Positions 61,210-64,000 of a DNA stretch of 64,000 nt are shown here, one piece after another. Origin of the DNA: Aminobacter anthyllidis. GTDB lineage: Bacteria > Pseudomonadota > Alphaproteobacteria > Rhizobiales > Rhizobiaceae. A program made the position numbers and the translations under genes. Under the pieces are notes generated by a model. It was not told the origin of the DNA, did not search any database, and was given only the letters and a program-made list of their open reading frames with translations. The stretch's first letter is position 1, and every line of letters begins with the position of its first letter. The stretch covers positions 49,101-113,100 of the forward strand of contig NZ_JAFLWW010000015.1 in the NCBI RefSeq assembly GCF_018555685.1, written 5' to 3'.

Positions 61210-63120
61210 ATGGCGCAACTTCAAGTCACAGACATAAATGTCCCAAATTTGCTCAAGAAGCTCAAGACCAATGAATGGTTGGTGCCTCAATTTCAAAGGG
61301 AATTCGTCTGGAGTAACGCTGCTGTAATCTCGCTTGTGAACTCCATTATTGATGCGCGTCCAATCGGCATGATCACCCTTTGGGAGCAACAAGATCAGTC
61401 AGCCTTGGTCTTGGAGCCGATATCCATCCCCGACTGGGACCCGGAAGTCGGGCGAACTGGACAGCGACAATACACGTCTGAAAGTTCAAGGCCTGGCAGA
61501 TACTATGCCGTGCTTGATGGACGACAGCGCTCTACTGCATTGGCAATGGCCTTTGGTGGCCTTAGAGCGCAATCTGGCCTTTACCGCCACTCAGGTAATT
61601 TCTATCTCGACGTCGCGGCCACAGATGAAAACGAACGTGTGAAATTCGTATCGTTGAAAGAGGTTGAACGACGAAAAATAGTAACCCTTGCTGGCGCGAT
61701 ATCGCAGGGGCTCTTTCCACTAGCCTCCGAAGACCCGGATAGTTTGATGGGGCAGTGGATGTCATACCTACAGCACATCCGCAATCCGGATTACTATACG
61801 GGCGGGAAACTTCCAGATGTAGATGAGTTGGAACGCCGCAATCAGGTTCTTTCCCGCGCTTTTGCTGGTATCCTTAATACTAAATTGGCCGTTTACATCG
61901 TCCCAAACGAATACAATCTGGCAGATATTTGTGACATATTTGAAACATTAAACACTACAGGTACGAAAGTTTCTCCCGTAGACCTCATCCATAGCGGTCT
62001 ATTCAATGACACGGCGACTGACGTCGGGGGACCGGTACTTCTGCGTGAAGAGATTGATTCGCTAGGTGAACTTGATGGTGCTGTAGGATGGTCTTCGTCG
62101 AAGGACCGCCCGGAGTTGATTGCTCAGTTTGTAGCTGCTGCCCACGTGGCCCTTGATACCAAGCCGACGCCACGTAAGACTGCTGGGCAAAAAGAGGTCA
62201 GGATAACCAGCGTTAAGTCTGGAGACCTCCTGGCTATACCGAGTGGTTTCTGGCGTAAAGTTTTCGAGAATAATTCTATATTTGCTGGATTTATAGGCGG
62301 ATTCCAGAATGCAGTCGCGGGAGGGCACTTCGGGATGTCCGAGTGTCCCTATCCAGCGAGTGCTGCTGTTTATGTTGCTCTTCGCTGGTTCCTGGAATTC
62401 GATTCGACTCCAGCGGTTCATTGGAACATTGACAAGCTTGACCGTCTATTTCGTGCCTTTTTCTGGCGAAATGTTCTTCATACCAGGTACGACCAGGGTT
62501 TTCTTACTCAGATCGGAACTGATATTAGGCAAATGAAAGAATTCTTGCAGAGCACAAGATCTGATACGGCAGACGATTTCTGGCGCACTCAAGCGAACTT
62601 GTGGTTGGACAATGCAGTTGGTCCACGCCCATCTATCGAAGATATTGGGCAGGTGGTGACGGATGGTGATGAGAAAGGTGCACTGCGGCGAGGGGCGTTA
62701 TTGCTTCTTCACGCTCGTGCGGGAGTTGATCCAATAAATCCAGATCTAAGCATAAATTTGGAATCTGGAACGATGGACTTACATCATATTTATCCAAAGG
62801 ATTGGTGTAAGAACAATGCAGGAGGCCCACTTCAGGAAATTCTTGACCATACTGTTGCGGAGAGGGACTGGGTAAATTCCGCAGCGAACCTTATTCCAAT
62901 GCATAGACGTACCAATAACGAATGGCGAAAGCTCTCACCAGCTACGTTCCTAGCGCAAACTGGTGCCTCCTACGATAACAACCAAGATGTGTGGGCGAGA
63001 TATTTTGTAAGTCGGGATTCTTTCGACGAGTTGCTCCTGGGTGAGGGCGGGGTGACTGCGTTTTGGAAAATGCGGGCTGATGCTATTTCCCAAGAAATTT
63101 TCGGTCGAACCATTGTGTGA
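61210..63120 (+). CDS. DUF262 domain protein with C-terminal HNH-like motif
   Basis: 636 residues. The N-terminal DUF262 domain (about 1-230) reads LVPQFQREFVWSNAAVISLV and has the ParB-like nucleotide-binding motif DGRQR (103-107) and IFETLNTTGTKVSPVDL. The C-terminal part (about 500-600) has an HNH-like pattern, His525-His526 in DLHHIYPKDW and later Asn residues in NSAANLIPMHRRTNNEW, as in DUF1524/HNH nuclease modules. This is the architecture of GmrSD-like type IV restriction proteins and many anti-phage effectors. The codon use is AT-richer than the neighbours. Its stop overlaps the start of the AlbA_2 gene. Function in defence is inferred. Confidence 0.85.
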   Translation: MAQLQVTDINVPNLLKKLKTNEWLVPQFQREFVWSNAAVISLVNSIIDARPIGMITLWEQQDQSALVLEPISIPDWDPEVGRTGQRQYTSESSRPGRYYAVLDGRQRSTALAMAFGGLRAQSGLYRHSGNFYLDVAATDENERVKFVSLKEVERRKIVTLAGAISQGLFPLASEDPDSLMGQWMSYLQHIRNPDYYTGGKLPDVDELERRNQVLSRAFAGILNTKLAVYIVPNEYNLADICDIFETLNTTGTKVSPVDLIHSGLFNDTATDVGGPVLLREEIDSLGELDGAVGWSSSKDRPELIAQFVAAAHVALDTKPTPRKTAGQKEVRITSVKSGDLLAIPSGFWRKVFENNSIFAGFIGGFQNAVAGGHFGMSECPYPASAAVYVALRWFLEFDSTPAVHWNIDKLDRLFRAFFWRNVLHTRYDQGFLTQIGTDIRQMKEFLQSTRSDTADDFWRTQANLWLDNAVGPRPSIEDIGQVVTDGDEKGALRRGALLLLHARAGVDPINPDLSINLESGTMDLHHIYPKDWCKNNAGGPLQEILDHTVAERDWVNSAANLIPMHRRTNNEWRKLSPATFLAQTGASYDNNQDVWARYFVSRDSFDELLLGEGGVTAFWKMRADAISQEIFGRTIV

Positions 63121-63883
63121 GTTTCCTCATGAAACTCCTATGTCCTACAGCCGCAAGGGCGTTGAGTGCACCTGTCGAGACTACAATAAGCATACTGTTG
63201 GAAGAGTATGAGTTAGATAGAGGTATATGTCTGCTTATTAGCTTGGGAAAACTGCAAGAGTCGTTTGATTATTTCGGTATCTTGTGTTCGCCAAAGATAG
63301 GTGATTTGGGCCTTGATGATCTTCGTGTACTTTCCGATGGTAATCGCGGTTCACTTGATGCAGCGCTTTCCGATGTCTTAGGAGGTGAAACATCTCGTGT
63401 GGAATTCAAATCGTCATTGTTATTTGATTGGAAGAAGTATCTTAAAGAAAAAAACGATGACGCTGAGGAGTACCGATTGGAAGCATTAGTTCACTCGGTA
63501 ATGAAGACGATAGCTGCGTTTTCAAACACCGATGGCGGAGTAATATTTGTCGGCGTCGCAGATGATGGTTCTATCTGTGGTCTCGAAAAGGATTTTCAGC
63601 TGACAAATAAGAAGCGCGGTGACTACGACGGTTGGGAGCAATATCTGCGCGCCCAGGTCGAATCGAGATTCTTCGATGGAAAATCAATCAACGCTTACGT
63701 GAGAACAGAACCGCTTGTAAAAGAGGGAAATGTTTTTGTTCGTATACAGGTTGCAGCAAGGAGCGAACTAACATTTATGAAGAAGGGGGCGGCGCTGAGC
63801 TATTCGTGAGGTCTGGAACGAGATCTATTACGGTAAATTATGAGGATATACAGAAACATTATAAGATGATACGAAAATTCTGA
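63117..63883 (+). pseudogene. AlbA_2 (Schlafen-type) domain protein with a frameshift near its C-terminus
   Basis: Read from GTG 63117 (four-base overlap with the DUF262 stop; ATG 63129 also possible), the frame gives about 220 residues: a helical N-terminal part of about 90 residues, then AlbA_2, with Glu in RVEFKSS and the hallmark AAFSNTDGGVIFVGVADDGS followed by ICGLEKDF. After FMKKG the frame hits TGA at 63807. The next frame continues as GGAELFVRSGTRSITVNYED and KHYKMIRKF to TGA at 63881, the usual end of the domain. One extra G in the run at 63785-63789 would join them. It may be a real mutation, a slippage site or a read error. The protein may bind nucleic acid. Confidence 0.75.
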
Positions 63884-64000
63884 AATGAAGTGATTAATAT
63901 TCAGCTCTACTGACGCCCCGTTTTTGATATGATCGATGATTCCGATCTGTCACCATCTGTCAGCAATCTTCCCCTCACCCCCCCCTCCGTTTTTCCACAC

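Overview
The window looks like chromosomal DNA of a GC-rich alphaproteobacterium of the order Hyphomicrobiales (Rhizobiales), most like Mesorhizobium or Aminobacter. The reasons are the ActS/ActR (RegB/RegA) redox pair, an MmcB-type repair nuclease, a long malic enzyme with a phosphotransacetylase-like tail, and the neighbourhoods nfu-usp-trpS, murJ-glnD and mutS-maeB. This assignment rests on gene content and remembered gene order, not on a database search. No rRNA, tRNA or CRISPR array was seen.

Layout. 1-8.5 kb: an ABC uptake operon with an M19-dipeptidase-like protein and a divergent LysR regulator; wrbA; an EamA exporter divergent from a MarR repressor over two perfect palindromes; a reverse transsulfuration pair (cystathionine beta-synthase and gamma-lyase). 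8.7-14.7 kb: a MerR regulator that appears to be translated from a leaderless mRNA, ilvD, an RpiR regulator divergent from a Gfo/Idh/MocA dehydrogenase, and a membrane protein. 15-23.6 kb: hrpB (carrying an in-frame palindromic insertion), actS, actR, mmcB, an L,D-transpeptidase, nfu, usp and trpS. 23.7-27 kb: surface-sugar genes (GT2 glycosyltransferase, RmlC-like epimerase, acyltransferase). 27-31.7 kb: murJ and glnD.

31.8-55.5 kb is an accessory block between glnD and mutS, which I remember as neighbours in related genomes. It holds a GT10 fucosyltransferase, a copper/silver P1B ATPase with a CueR-type promoter and a 27-residue downstream ORF, a TonB-dependent receptor, an aldo/keto reductase, a GGDEF/EAL protein, an HTH plus Clp-N-domain cassette with twin operators, a GFA/DUF6958 pair under a TetR regulator, several hydrolases and AraC regulators (one partly duplicated as a pseudogene), an ArsR-AHSA1 pair, and an arsenic operon (arsR, arsC, arsH, arsK, with divergent DUF6428) that has no arsB or acr3 in view. 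55.5-60.7 kb returns to core genes, mutS and maeB. After maeB comes a decayed copy of the maeB 3' end, then a visibly AT-richer two-gene cassette at 61.2-63.9 kb: a DUF262/HNH-like protein overlapping an AlbA_2 (Schlafen-type) protein. This looks like a horizontally acquired anti-phage module; its second gene has a one-base frameshift at a G run.

The best candidates for an undescribed system are the DUF262/AlbA_2 cassette at the right end and the HTH/Clp-N cassette at 42.4-43.2 kb. A recurring regulatory theme is paired perfect palindromes, or an operator touching the start codon, in front of self-regulated repressors (5.1, 8.75, 42.4, 50.5 and 52.2 kb).
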